A DNA stretch of 64,000 nucleotides. It comes from Candidatus Poribacteria bacterium (lineage in GTDB: Bacteria > Poribacteria > WGA-4E > WGA-3G). Location of the stretch: contig JAJECN010000054.1 in NCBI GenBank assembly GCA_022821965.1, positions 62,001 to 126,000 on the forward strand, written 5' to 3'. The position numbers were made by a program, and so were the translations under genes. Each line of letters opens with the position of its first letter. Position 1 is the first letter of the stretch. Shown here one piece after another: positions 45,496-54,174 of this stretch. The notes under the pieces were generated by a model, which was given only the letters and a program-made list of their open reading frames with translations, was not told the DNA's origin and did no database searches.

Positions 45496-46734
45496 ATGCA
45501 AATCTTAGAGAATCTCATCTCAGCATTTTCTGTGCTTCGTGGGAGTAAACTCCGCACGATTCTCACGCTTTTGGGAATTACGATCGGTATTGCGGGTGTG
45601 ATAGCGATGATGTCTTTCGGCGCAGGTGCCGAAAAACTCATGATGGCACAAATTGAGAATATCGGTGGACCCAGCATGTTCGGTGTTTATCGCCCCGGAT
45701 ATGTCCGAAAGAATGACCGTTGGCAACGCAATAACAGCCCACATTTCTTAGAAATGCGAGATCTGCACGACATTCTGGCAGACTGTCCCTCCGTTGAAGT
45801 CGCTACCGTTGAAAGAAGTCATCCCATTAACTTTAAAGTTGAGGGAAAGCACCGACGGACCTACCTCCGCGCAACAACAAAGGAATACCAAGCCGTCCGA
45901 CGATGGCAGACTGAATACGGTAGATTTCTTGCCGATACCGACATGGACTTCTGGAATAAGGTTTGTGTCATCGGTTCAAGAGTCTGGAAAGAGCAATTTA
46001 ACGGGCGGAATCCAATCGGCGAGGAAGTCAGTATTAACAATAGACGCTTTACTGTTATTGGTATTATGGAGAGCCGGGGTGATGGATTAGAACAGGGCAG
46101 AAGTGACGACAATATGATCTTCATCCCAATCACGACTGCACAAACCCGTTTTGGTGGACGGAATCGGGTCGGAGCTATTATGGCACGTGCTAAGAGCATT
46201 GACCTGGTTGAGCAAGCACTTAAAGAGGTAAAGACCGTTATTATGCGCAACCACGGTGGCGACGAGACGTTTTTCCGAACATGGAACGCAAAAAAAGGGA
46301 TTGAAGGCGGAAAAAGGATGATTTTTATTATAGAGATGGTGCTCGTGGTTATTGCGTCTGTTGCGTTGATTGTTGCTGGCATCGGTATTCTGAATATCAT
46401 GCTCGTCTCGGTGACGGAGCGGATACCGGAAATCGGACTCCGAAAAGCAGTCGGTGCAACAAGTTTTGACATCCGTTTACAGTTCCTCACGGAATCCGTG
46501 TTGTTGTGTCTGATTGGGAGTCTGCTCGGTATTGCGCTTGGTGCCGTCGTCGGGCAAGGTTTTGCATGGGCGGTAGGGCACTTCTTTAGAGAACTTTCTT
46601 GGCCCGCAGTCATTACCCTAAAAGCCGTGCTAATCTCAGTTGGCGCGGGCGCAGCTGTCGGTATCTTCTTCGGTTACTATCCAGCCAGCCAAGCCGCCAA
46701 GATGACACCCATTGATGCTATCCGACATACGTAA
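45496..46734 (+). CDS. MacB/FtsX-like ABC transporter permease, tandem paralogue
   Basis: Near-identical N- and C-terminal regions to 44130-45380. Confidence 0.92.
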   Translation: MQILENLISAFSVLRGSKLRTILTLLGITIGIAGVIAMMSFGAGAEKLMMAQIENIGGPSMFGVYRPGYVRKNDRWQRNNSPHFLEMRDLHDILADCPSVEVATVERSHPINFKVEGKHRRTYLRATTKEYQAVRRWQTEYGRFLADTDMDFWNKVCVIGSRVWKEQFNGRNPIGEEVSINNRRFTVIGIMESRGDGLEQGRSDDNMIFIPITTAQTRFGGRNRVGAIMARAKSIDLVEQALKEVKTVIMRNHGGDETFFRTWNAKKGIEGGKRMIFIIEMVLVVIASVALIVAGIGILNIMLVSVTERIPEIGLRKAVGATSFDIRLQFLTESVLLCLIGSLLGIALGAVVGQGFAWAVGHFFRELSWPAVITLKAVLISVGAGAAVGIFFGYYPASQAAKMTPIDAIRHT

Positions 46735-46767
46735 ACACTTAATACTAAATTTGGGAGGAGGCAACTG

Positions 46768-47337
46768 ATGCTTAATACGCAAACAACCCCTGAGGCTGTA
46801 CAAGAGATGCCCGCACACAAAAGCCCAATGACGCTGGAGGAATTTCTTGAAAACGACTTAGAGGGGTATGAATATGTAAAAGGAGAATTAGTCCCAATGC
46901 CACCGGCGACGATGATACATGGTGAGATTAGTATTAATATTATTCACTATTTGGATGCATACGTTCGTGAGCACCAGTTAGGACGTTTGTATACCGCTGA
47001 AACGACGTTTCAATTAGATGACCGAGTGGTGAAACCAGATGTTGCGTTTGTTTCGACTGACCGATTACCGGAAAATAGAGAGAAGGCATCACCTGTTCCG
47101 CCGGATTTGGCGGTTGAAGTCGTCTCGCCATCAGACAAACACTACGATGTTACCGAAAAAGCACTCGCCTATTTGAGAGCAGGCACACGCCTTGTCTGGG
47201 TGATTGAACCTGTCGCGAAAACGGTAATGGTCTACCGTTCCGAGACCGATTTCACTGTGCTGAACTATGAGGACACATTGACCGGCGAAGATGTCGTCGA
47301 AGGATTTTCATGTCCAGTCGCGCAACTTTTTGAATAA
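46768..47337 (+). CDS. Uma2-family (DUF820) PD-(D/E)XK-like protein
   Basis: MTLEEFLENDLEGYEYVKGELVPMPP...VVKPDVAFVSTDRL...PPDLAVEVVSPSDKHYDVTEKALAYLRAGTRLVWVIEP. Confidence 0.92.
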   Translation: MLNTQTTPEAVQEMPAHKSPMTLEEFLENDLEGYEYVKGELVPMPPATMIHGEISINIIHYLDAYVREHQLGRLYTAETTFQLDDRVVKPDVAFVSTDRLPENREKASPVPPDLAVEVVSPSDKHYDVTEKALAYLRAGTRLVWVIEPVAKTVMVYRSETDFTVLNYEDTLTGEDVVEGFSCPVAQLFE

Positions 47338-47353
47338 ATTTTAAGGATGAACA

Positions 47354-48319
47354 ATGCCTATTTTTAGATTGGAAAAATCAGAAGAGGACGATGTGTCCAA
47401 AGCAGAACTTGTCATTGCGCAAGAAACAAATCTTGAACTTGAAAAACATCTGGAGAATTGGCTTGAAAACAGCCCGCGACAGACGCTTGCTCAAGAGGAC
47501 TTTCTCTGGATCGGTCGGCAAACGAGTGCTACAGACGAAGATGGCACTATTTTTTCTGATCTATTTGGGGTCGATTCTAAAGGAAACCTTGTCATTGCTG
47601 AACTGAAAAAGGGGCGGACCCCGCGTGATGTCGTGGCGCAACTACTTGACTATGCTGCATGGGCAGATAGACTTTCAGAACCCGATATTCGTGACATAGC
47701 TGAAACTTACTTTGAAACCCGGGACGAGTTTAACGGCAAAACTTTCGATGAGGCTTTCAAGGAAGTATTTGACCTGCCTGAAACTGATGAGATTCCGCCA
47801 CTCAATGGACGTTTGCGGCTATTCATAGCAGCAGAAGAGATACCAGCACGGGTCGCACATGTGTGTCGATTCCTCCGTACTTCGCATGGTATGGATATCA
47901 ATTGTGTAGCTGTCTCCGTATTCCAAACAGAGTTAGGTGAGGTCGTTGTTAGTACGGAAACAATCGTTGGAGATGAGGACTTTGCTGCACCTAAAACACA
48001 ACAGCGAGAACATCCCTCCTCTCCTCCACGACTACAGAGTGATCATCCAATAGATCAGGTAACATGGGAAGCTGTCCAGGAATTTACAAAAGGAGATCCA
48101 AATGCTACATTCACTCTCATAGACATTGAAAAAATCCTTTCGGAGAAGTATCCTGATTTAGCTGAGAGTAGTAGTCCAAGAAATCGGATAAGAGGGAGCT
48201 GTGTTAACTTCTCTACACGACGTAATTATCCTAAAGGTGAAGATAGATATTGGCGGGTGGAAAAAGGGAAATACCGTCTATATGATCCTGAAAAAGACAA
48301 AATACCGGATAGTGAATAA
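47354..48319 (+). CDS. Putative PD-(D/E)XK endonuclease with DUF7669-like C-terminal domain
   Basis: SDLFGVDSKGNLVIAELKKGRTPRDVVAQLLDYAAWA (D...ExK); C-terminal RIRGSCVNFSTRRNYPKGEDRYWRVEKGKYRLYDPEKD. Confidence 0.7.
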   Translation: MPIFRLEKSEEDDVSKAELVIAQETNLELEKHLENWLENSPRQTLAQEDFLWIGRQTSATDEDGTIFSDLFGVDSKGNLVIAELKKGRTPRDVVAQLLDYAAWADRLSEPDIRDIAETYFETRDEFNGKTFDEAFKEVFDLPETDEIPPLNGRLRLFIAAEEIPARVAHVCRFLRTSHGMDINCVAVSVFQTELGEVVVSTETIVGDEDFAAPKTQQREHPSSPPRLQSDHPIDQVTWEAVQEFTKGDPNATFTLIDIEKILSEKYPDLAESSSPRNRIRGSCVNFSTRRNYPKGEDRYWRVEKGKYRLYDPEKDKIPDSE

Positions 48320-48323
48320 GGAC

Positions 48324-48423
48324 GTAGGTTGGGTTGAGCGGACATCAGAAAACAACGTTTATGGCGCAGCAAAATTCGCGTTTCTAAATGCCTTGAACAC
48401 TCCAAAATCCAGCGAAACCCAAC
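48324..48423 (+). repeat. MITE-like element copy C (GTAGGTTGGGTTGAGCGG...AGCGAAACCCAAC)
   Basis: 100 nt with inverted GTTGGGTT/AACCCAAC ends; same element as copies A and B. Confidence 0.75.
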
Positions 48424-48468
48424 ACTAAAAACATTGAATACGCAGAAACCTCAAAATCCGCGAAATCT

Positions 48469-49647
48469 GTGAAATCCGTGTCAATCCGCGATTCAGACGA
48501 GACACACCATCGACATAAAACCGTGCAACAAACGCTCCATCCCCCTCCCACCGAAGGTATCAAATACATCGGCTCCAAGCTGAAACTCATCCCGCAAGTC
48601 TTGCAGCTCGTCAAAAAAGTCAACGCCAAAACAATCCTTGACGGCTTCTCAGGCACTACCCGCGTCTCACAAGCATTCGCCAAACTCGGCTATACTGTTA
48701 TCTGCAACGACATCGCCCCGTGGTCAGAAGTTTTCGGCACGTGTTATCTCCTCAACACAAAACCGAGAGAAACATATCAACCGCTTATCGATCACCTCAA
48801 CGCTCTGACACCTATTGATGGTTGGTTCACGGAGCATTACGGCGGACACGCCAACGGCGGCTGCGCTGTCCAAGCAGATGGACTTAAAAAACCGTGGCAG
48901 CTCCACAACACCCGCAAATTAGACGCGATTCGACAGGAGATCGAAACCCTCAACCTCGATCCAATCGAAAAAGCCGTTGCACTCACAAGCCTGATGCTGG
49001 CACTTGACCGCGTTGACAGCACGATTGGTCACTTTTCTGCGTATCTCAAAGCGTGGGCACCTCGTGCCTATAAGGAGTTGGTGCTTGAGGTCCCGGAAGT
49101 TTTCATGTCAGAAGGCAAACATCAGGTTTACCAAACCGACATCTTTGAACTCGTGCCGCGTGTTTCGGTTGATCTCGCCTACTTCGATCCACCCTACGGT
49201 TCAAACAACGAGAAGATGCCCCCCTCTCGTGTCAGATATGCTGCCTATTACCACCTCTGGAAAAGCGTTGTCCTTTTTGACAAACCCACACTTTTCGGCA
49301 AAGCAAAACGGCGAGAGGATACATCAGACCCCCTCGCCGCGTCTGTATTTGAGGAATTCCGTCGTAACGAGGACGGACGTTTCATCGCTGTTGAAGCCAT
49401 TGCGTGGTTAATCCAAGAGACACAAGCCCGTTGGATTCTGCTGTCCTATAGCTCTGGTGGGCGCGCAACTGCTGAGCAACTCAACGAAGTTATGCAGAAC
49501 AACGGAAAACTGCTCACTGTCCTTGAACTGGACTATAAAAAAAACGTCATGGCAGGTATGAAATGGACGGACGAGTGGGTAAACGCAGCAGAGAAACCGA
49601 ACCGAGAATTCCTTTTCCTTCTTGAGAAAAGCGTGCCTCTCATTTGA
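48469..49647 (+). CDS. D12-class N6-adenine DNA methyltransferase
   Basis: GIKYIGSKLKLIPQVLQLV, TILDGFSGTTRVSQAFAKLGYTVICNDI, DLAYFDPPYGSNN. Confidence 0.88.
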   Translation: MKSVSIRDSDETHHRHKTVQQTLHPPPTEGIKYIGSKLKLIPQVLQLVKKVNAKTILDGFSGTTRVSQAFAKLGYTVICNDIAPWSEVFGTCYLLNTKPRETYQPLIDHLNALTPIDGWFTEHYGGHANGGCAVQADGLKKPWQLHNTRKLDAIRQEIETLNLDPIEKAVALTSLMLALDRVDSTIGHFSAYLKAWAPRAYKELVLEVPEVFMSEGKHQVYQTDIFELVPRVSVDLAYFDPPYGSNNEKMPPSRVRYAAYYHLWKSVVLFDKPTLFGKAKRREDTSDPLAASVFEEFRRNEDGRFIAVEAIAWLIQETQARWILLSYSSGGRATAEQLNEVMQNNGKLLTVLELDYKKNVMAGMKWTDEWVNAAEKPNREFLFLLEKSVPLI

Positions 49648-49654
49648 AGTTTGC

Positions 49655-50479
49655 CTAATCGCCTTTGGGTTTCGCCCCGAGCCGCCAATGTCGGCTGCAC
49701 GCCAGGGGCCAATCGGTACAAATACCGTCCATTTTGTTGGCGCGGGCTTCGTCCCAGATATCGGGTCGATTCTCGCCGATGTGCAAGGCGAGCCAAACCT
49801 GTTTACCGAGCTTACGCGCTTGTTCCATCGCTTCTACATTCGGAATGAATCGAACCCACAAGCAGTCGGCGAGCGGATCACTCAGGGCTGCGATGAACTG
49901 ATCGGCTTCACTATCGTTTAGGTATACCGTCGTCCGCAGCTTTGGGTTGGCTCGTTTGAAGCGATGACTCGAATCACTGGACTGACCGAAGGCGAAGAGT
50001 TGATCGAACAGTTCGTATTTTTCAACGACCCGCACGATGTTCTCTTCAATACCCTGCGAGATGACTTTCATATTCAGCGCGATGGTTACCGGCGTTCGTT
50101 GGTGCTTGCGAACAAGTTTGAACACTTCTTCCAATGTCGGTACCTGCTCGCCAGTGAAACGCGAATCGAACCAACTTCCGGCATCCAGTTTACGGATTTC
50201 TGCCAACGTCATTTCGGTTACTTCACCGGTGCCGTTAGTCGTGCGGTCCACAGTCCGATCGTGAATGACCACCAAGTGTTCGTCGCTTGTCTGGTAGACA
50301 TCCAATTCGATTGACAAACCTAACTCGATGGCGGCGGAAAAACTGGGCAAAGTGTTCTCAGGCGCGTGCTGCACCAGACCGCGGTGAGCGAGCAAGATTG
50401 GATCCGTTAGCAACTCATTCGTCTCTGGCTCCGGCGGCACCGCAATTAAACACCTAAGCATTAGCATGTTGAATGACAT
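49655..50479 (-). CDS. Glycerophosphodiester phosphodiesterase family protein
   Basis: ILLAHRGLVQHAPENTLPSFSAAIELGLSIELDVYQTSDEHLVVIHDRTVDRTTNGTG. Confidence 0.93.
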   Translation of the reverse strand: MSFNMLMLRCLIAVPPEPETNELLTDPILLAHRGLVQHAPENTLPSFSAAIELGLSIELDVYQTSDEHLVVIHDRTVDRTTNGTGEVTEMTLAEIRKLDAGSWFDSRFTGEQVPTLEEVFKLVRKHQRTPVTIALNMKVISQGIEENIVRVVEKYELFDQLFAFGQSSDSSHRFKRANPKLRTTVYLNDSEADQFIAALSDPLADCLWVRFIPNVEAMEQARKLGKQVWLALHIGENRPDIWDEARANKMDGICTDWPLACSRHWRLGAKPKGD

Positions 50480-50540
50480 AATTTATCTCCTGATTGCAAA
50501 CGGACCTTATCTGTCGGCACGAGACAACAATTTTCCAAAA

Positions 50541-51527
50541 CTAAGTGTTCACAAATGCCTTAACCCTCGGATGCTCCAGTACTTTCGGATTGAGAATATG
50601 TGCTGGGGCACGTCCCTGAATCGCATCTGTAACCTGTCCAATCGTGCAAAGATCCAACCGAATACCAGATTCAACAGTCATACCAGCGTTGTGATTCGTA
50701 CAGATGATGCGTGGATGGTCTTTGTGGATCGCCCGCGGTCCGTTAACCGGATCGTCTACGACATAATACCAGAGTCGGTTCTCGCTGATGGCGCGGTTCG
50801 CAGCTGCATCGTCAACGAGGTTCCCGCGCGATGGATTGATGAGAGAAGCGTGCGGTTTCATCGCACAGAGTTCTTCGTAGCCTACAACAGTATCCGCACC
50901 CGATAGGTGTAGCGAGACAGTATCACTCTCTTCAAAGAGTTCCAACGGTGTGTCAACAGCCTCTGCACCGAATTCTGCTGCGAGTTCAGCGATGTCCGGA
51001 CGAATATCGTAAACCAAGAGCCGTCCTTGTTCGCCGAGGAGTGGACGCGCACGACGCGCAACCTCTTGTCCAATCCGACCAAATCCGTACAAACCGAGCG
51101 TAGAACCCATTACTTCGTGCGTCTTGATAAGCCCGAAATCCCCGCTGTGGGAGGCTCTATTTAGCGTGTAGACCCGTTTCATCGTCGCGAACCACTGTGC
51201 AATCGCATATTCAGCAACGGTCACCATGTGTTCAGGGGCAATCGTAACAATGACTCCGTATTCGGTCGCCAAGTCTACATTAACGGTTTCGTATCCGACA
51301 CCCCAACGCGCAATGATTCGGAGCGATTCAGCGGCTTGATAGAAACTTTCATGAAATGGCACTCCGCTTGCGATCACGCCAACAACACCATCAGCGTGTT
51401 CTCCAGTCAGTTCTCGTGGATGAATACTCAACTCACCAAGTTGCTCCAAATCTGCCAATGCTGCTCGACGTTCCGCAGTATCAAACTCAGTATTTTCAAA
51501 AATAGGAGAGAGAAGAATTTTGTTCAT
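50541..51527 (-). CDS. NAD-dependent D-2-hydroxyacid dehydrogenase family protein
   Basis: GSTLGLYGFGRIGQEVARRARPL, VSLHLSG, ASLINPSRGNLVDDAA. Confidence 0.9.
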   Translation of the reverse strand: MNKILLSPIFENTEFDTAERRAALADLEQLGELSIHPRELTGEHADGVVGVIASGVPFHESFYQAAESLRIIARWGVGYETVNVDLATEYGVIVTIAPEHMVTVAEYAIAQWFATMKRVYTLNRASHSGDFGLIKTHEVMGSTLGLYGFGRIGQEVARRARPLLGEQGRLLVYDIRPDIAELAAEFGAEAVDTPLELFEESDTVSLHLSGADTVVGYEELCAMKPHASLINPSRGNLVDDAAANRAISENRLWYYVVDDPVNGPRAIHKDHPRIICTNHNAGMTVESGIRLDLCTIGQVTDAIQGRAPAHILNPKVLEHPRVKAFVNT

Positions 51528-51539
51528 AGTTTTATCTGT

Positions 51540-52583
51540 TTAGCGACTGATGCGCACGCTCCCTGCCTGCATCGCTTTTTCCGCTTCTTCTGCTGTTGCC
51601 CAGTTGAAGTCACCGGGGAACGTATGTGCCAAAGCGGAGTATCCACCAGCAAAATCGACGGCTTCCTGCGGCGATTTTCCGTTCAAGAGACTATAAATTA
51701 ACCCCGACGAGAAACTATCACCACCACCGACTCGGTCTACGAGTTCCAAATCCTCATAGATACGGGACAGGTAAAATTCTTCGCCATCAAACAGGAGCGT
51801 CCGCCAATCGTTCAGCCAGCCGGTTTTGGCATCACGCAGCGTCGTGCCGATCATCTCAATGTTCGGGAAAGTGTCTTTGACACGTTGCGCAACCGCTTTG
51901 TAACTGTCAGGCTCAAGTTTGCTGTAGGATTCGGTCGCCCCTTCCGCCGCGAAGCCGAGAGATTTCTCAAAATCTTCCTCATTTCCAATGAGAACAGAGA
52001 CATGCTCCATCATCGGTCGGTTTGCTGCCTGTGCATCCTCCGCACTCCACAGTTTAGAACGGAAGTTCAGATCGTAACTTGTTTTGACACCCGCTGCGCG
52101 TGCCGCTTGAAGTGCTTCCGCCGAAACTGCCGCCGCAGACGCTGACAGTGCTGGCGTAATCCCGCTGAGGTGGAACCAGCGCGCATTGCTGAAAATAGAT
52201 GCCCAGTCGATCTCTCCGACCTGAACGTTGGAAATCGCAGAGTACCCGCGGTCATAAGTGACACTGCTTGCACGCGGTCCTGCTCCCATTTCGAGGTGAT
52301 AAAACCCGTTCCGCTCCAAGCCGACCCCATCGAATTCCGTCCAAACGATGTTCGACATATCTACACCGAGTTCACGTCCTTTGTTTCGAATATAGCGTCC
52401 TGACCAGTTGTCCACGAGTCGTGATACCCACGTTGTCTGCAATCCGAGTTGTGCAGCATTGACGGCGACGTTCATTTCTGCACCGCCTGCTGTGATTGCC
52501 AATGATGATACCTGTTCAAGTCGCATAAATTCTGGCGAGGTGAGTCGGATCATCGCTTCCCCAAATGTGACCAAATCGTACAT
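51540..52583 (-). CDS. PfkB-family sugar kinase (2-keto-3-deoxygluconate kinase-like)
   Basis: DLVTFGEAMIRLTSPE...AVNAAQLGLQTTWVSRL...RVGGGDSFSSGLIYSLL. Confidence 0.9.
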   Translation of the reverse strand: MYDLVTFGEAMIRLTSPEFMRLEQVSSLAITAGGAEMNVAVNAAQLGLQTTWVSRLVDNWSGRYIRNKGRELGVDMSNIVWTEFDGVGLERNGFYHLEMGAGPRASSVTYDRGYSAISNVQVGEIDWASIFSNARWFHLSGITPALSASAAAVSAEALQAARAAGVKTSYDLNFRSKLWSAEDAQAANRPMMEHVSVLIGNEEDFEKSLGFAAEGATESYSKLEPDSYKAVAQRVKDTFPNIEMIGTTLRDAKTGWLNDWRTLLFDGEEFYLSRIYEDLELVDRVGGGDSFSSGLIYSLLNGKSPQEAVDFAGGYSALAHTFPGDFNWATAEEAEKAMQAGSVRISR

Positions 52584-52586
52584 AGT

Positions 52587-52859
52587 TTATTCTCCCGTTT
52601 CGATGTTTGTTTTGTTTTTTTTCTGGGATTCGTGATAGAGGGTTTCAATACACTGTCCACAGAAACAGTAAACTCTACCGTATCCGCCGATCTCTTTTTC
52701 AAGCAATTCGCTCATCATAAATTCGTTTTGGCAGACCGCGCAGACTTCTAAAAGATCTTCCGGTTCAGTTGTTTCTACGCTGGATTTCCGCCGGGACATA
52801 AAGTGCAGGATTAACCAAACGGCGATAGGTGTAACAATTACAAAAATAGCGAATAGCAT
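52587..52859 (-). CDS. Small membrane protein with Cys-rich putative zinc ribbon
   Basis: N-terminal TM helix; CAVCQNEF...YCFCGQC. Confidence 0.6.
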   Translation of the reverse strand: MLFAIFVIVTPIAVWLILHFMSRRKSSVETTEPEDLLEVCAVCQNEFMMSELLEKEIGGYGRVYCFCGQCIETLYHESQKKNKTNIETGE

Positions 52860-53043
52860 CTTAGGTTTTCCTCATAACGACACAAAGTAACGAATGTTCC
52901 TGTTAATATAGCGGATAGTTGGGAAGATGTCAACGGAAATTGTTTTGATTAATCAACCGCTTCTGTGCTAAAATACAGGTGTTGGCACTCAGAACAAGTC
53001 AAGGCAAAGCGGGTTTTCTAATAACGGAGCACTCTATCTGTAT

Positions 53044-54174
53044 ATGCGAAAAATAGCACACGTAGACGTTTATCCGACTGCTGTCGGGATGAAAGACATC
53101 TTTAATATCGGGACGGGATTTGTGGGAGATGCCAGTTCTGCAGGCGATCATGTCTTCGTTAAGATTACAACGGACGATGGCTACGTCGGTTGGGGAGAAC
53201 AACGCGCGCTCCCCTCGTGGAGCTACGAGACAACCGAATCTATCACGACCACCATTCGACATTACATCGCACCGCTACTACTCGGACGCAATCCTTTGGA
53301 TCTCAATCAGATCCATCACACCATCTATGACGCATTGAAACCCGCTGTCAGCAACGGACACCCGTTTGCGAAAGCTGCTGTGGACATTGCCTTGCATGAC
53401 CTCAATGGACGCATCCTTGACGTGCCGGTCCATGCGCTCTTCGGTGGCAAACGGCACGATGCCCTCCCGCTCTGTTATGCCTTGAGCATTGATACACCCG
53501 AAATAATGGGGTTGAAGGCGAAGGCTTTGTCGCCCTGTTCCTGTTTCAAAGTGAAAGTCGCTGGTGTTCCAGCGGAGGATGAAGAACGCTTACGCGCGGT
53601 GCACGAAGCGATGCCAGATGCCAAACTCTGGATCGATGCAAATCAGTCCTATACGCCATCGAATGCCCTTGAATTACTGAAACGGGTTGCGGATATTCGC
53701 GAGATTTACTGTATGGAACAGCCCGTGGCGAGTCAAGATTGGTTCGGCATGAAGCGGGTGCGGGGGGACGCACCGATTCCAATTGCCATTGACGAGGGGT
53801 GCTTCACCTACTTCGATCTGGCAAAAATCGCGCGTTTGGAATGTGCAGATGCTGTTGTCTTGAAAGTGTGTAAATCTGGTGGGTTGGCGGAATGCCTCAA
53901 AAGTGTCCACGTTGCCGAAGCCAATTCGCTTGAATTACTCGGCAGCGGTCTGACAGAAGCAGGGATCGGTTTCATAGCGAGTGTCCATCTGTTTTCAACT
54001 TTGGGTTTGGTTCTCCCCGCTGAACTCAATGCCCCCGCTTTTCTGGCAACTATGGCGGTGAGCGGTGTCGAAATCCACGATCATGTTGTCACGGTGCCGG
54101 AGGGTCCAGGGCTTGGTGTTACACCTGATGAAGACTACATCAACGAGAATCTGCTTGATGTCGACAACTCTTGA
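53044..54174 (+). CDS. Mandelate racemase/muconate lactonizing enzyme (enolase superfamily)
   Basis: GWGEQRALPSWSYE, AKAAVDIALHDLNGRI, CFKVKVAG, LWIDANQSYTPSNAL, CMEQPV, IAIDEG. Confidence 0.93.
   Translation: MRKIAHVDVYPTAVGMKDIFNIGTGFVGDASSAGDHVFVKITTDDGYVGWGEQRALPSWSYETTESITTTIRHYIAPLLLGRNPLDLNQIHHTIYDALKPAVSNGHPFAKAAVDIALHDLNGRILDVPVHALFGGKRHDALPLCYALSIDTPEIMGLKAKALSPCSCFKVKVAGVPAEDEERLRAVHEAMPDAKLWIDANQSYTPSNALELLKRVADIREIYCMEQPVASQDWFGMKRVRGDAPIPIAIDEGCFTYFDLAKIARLECADAVVLKVCKSGGLAECLKSVHVAEANSLELLGSGLTEAGIGFIASVHLFSTLGLVLPAELNAPAFLATMAVSGVEIHDHVVTVPEGPGLGVTPDEDYINENLLDVDNS

Noticed and set aside
45861-46613. 250-aa ORF antisense to the second MacB-like permease
   Set aside because: Equivalent antisense ORFs appear opposite the first copy. 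Arises from codon usage of the permease.
50466-50906. 146-aa plus-strand ORF over GDPD/2-hydroxyacid dehydrogenase genes
   Set aside because: Antisense to conserved Rossmann motifs; no coding support.
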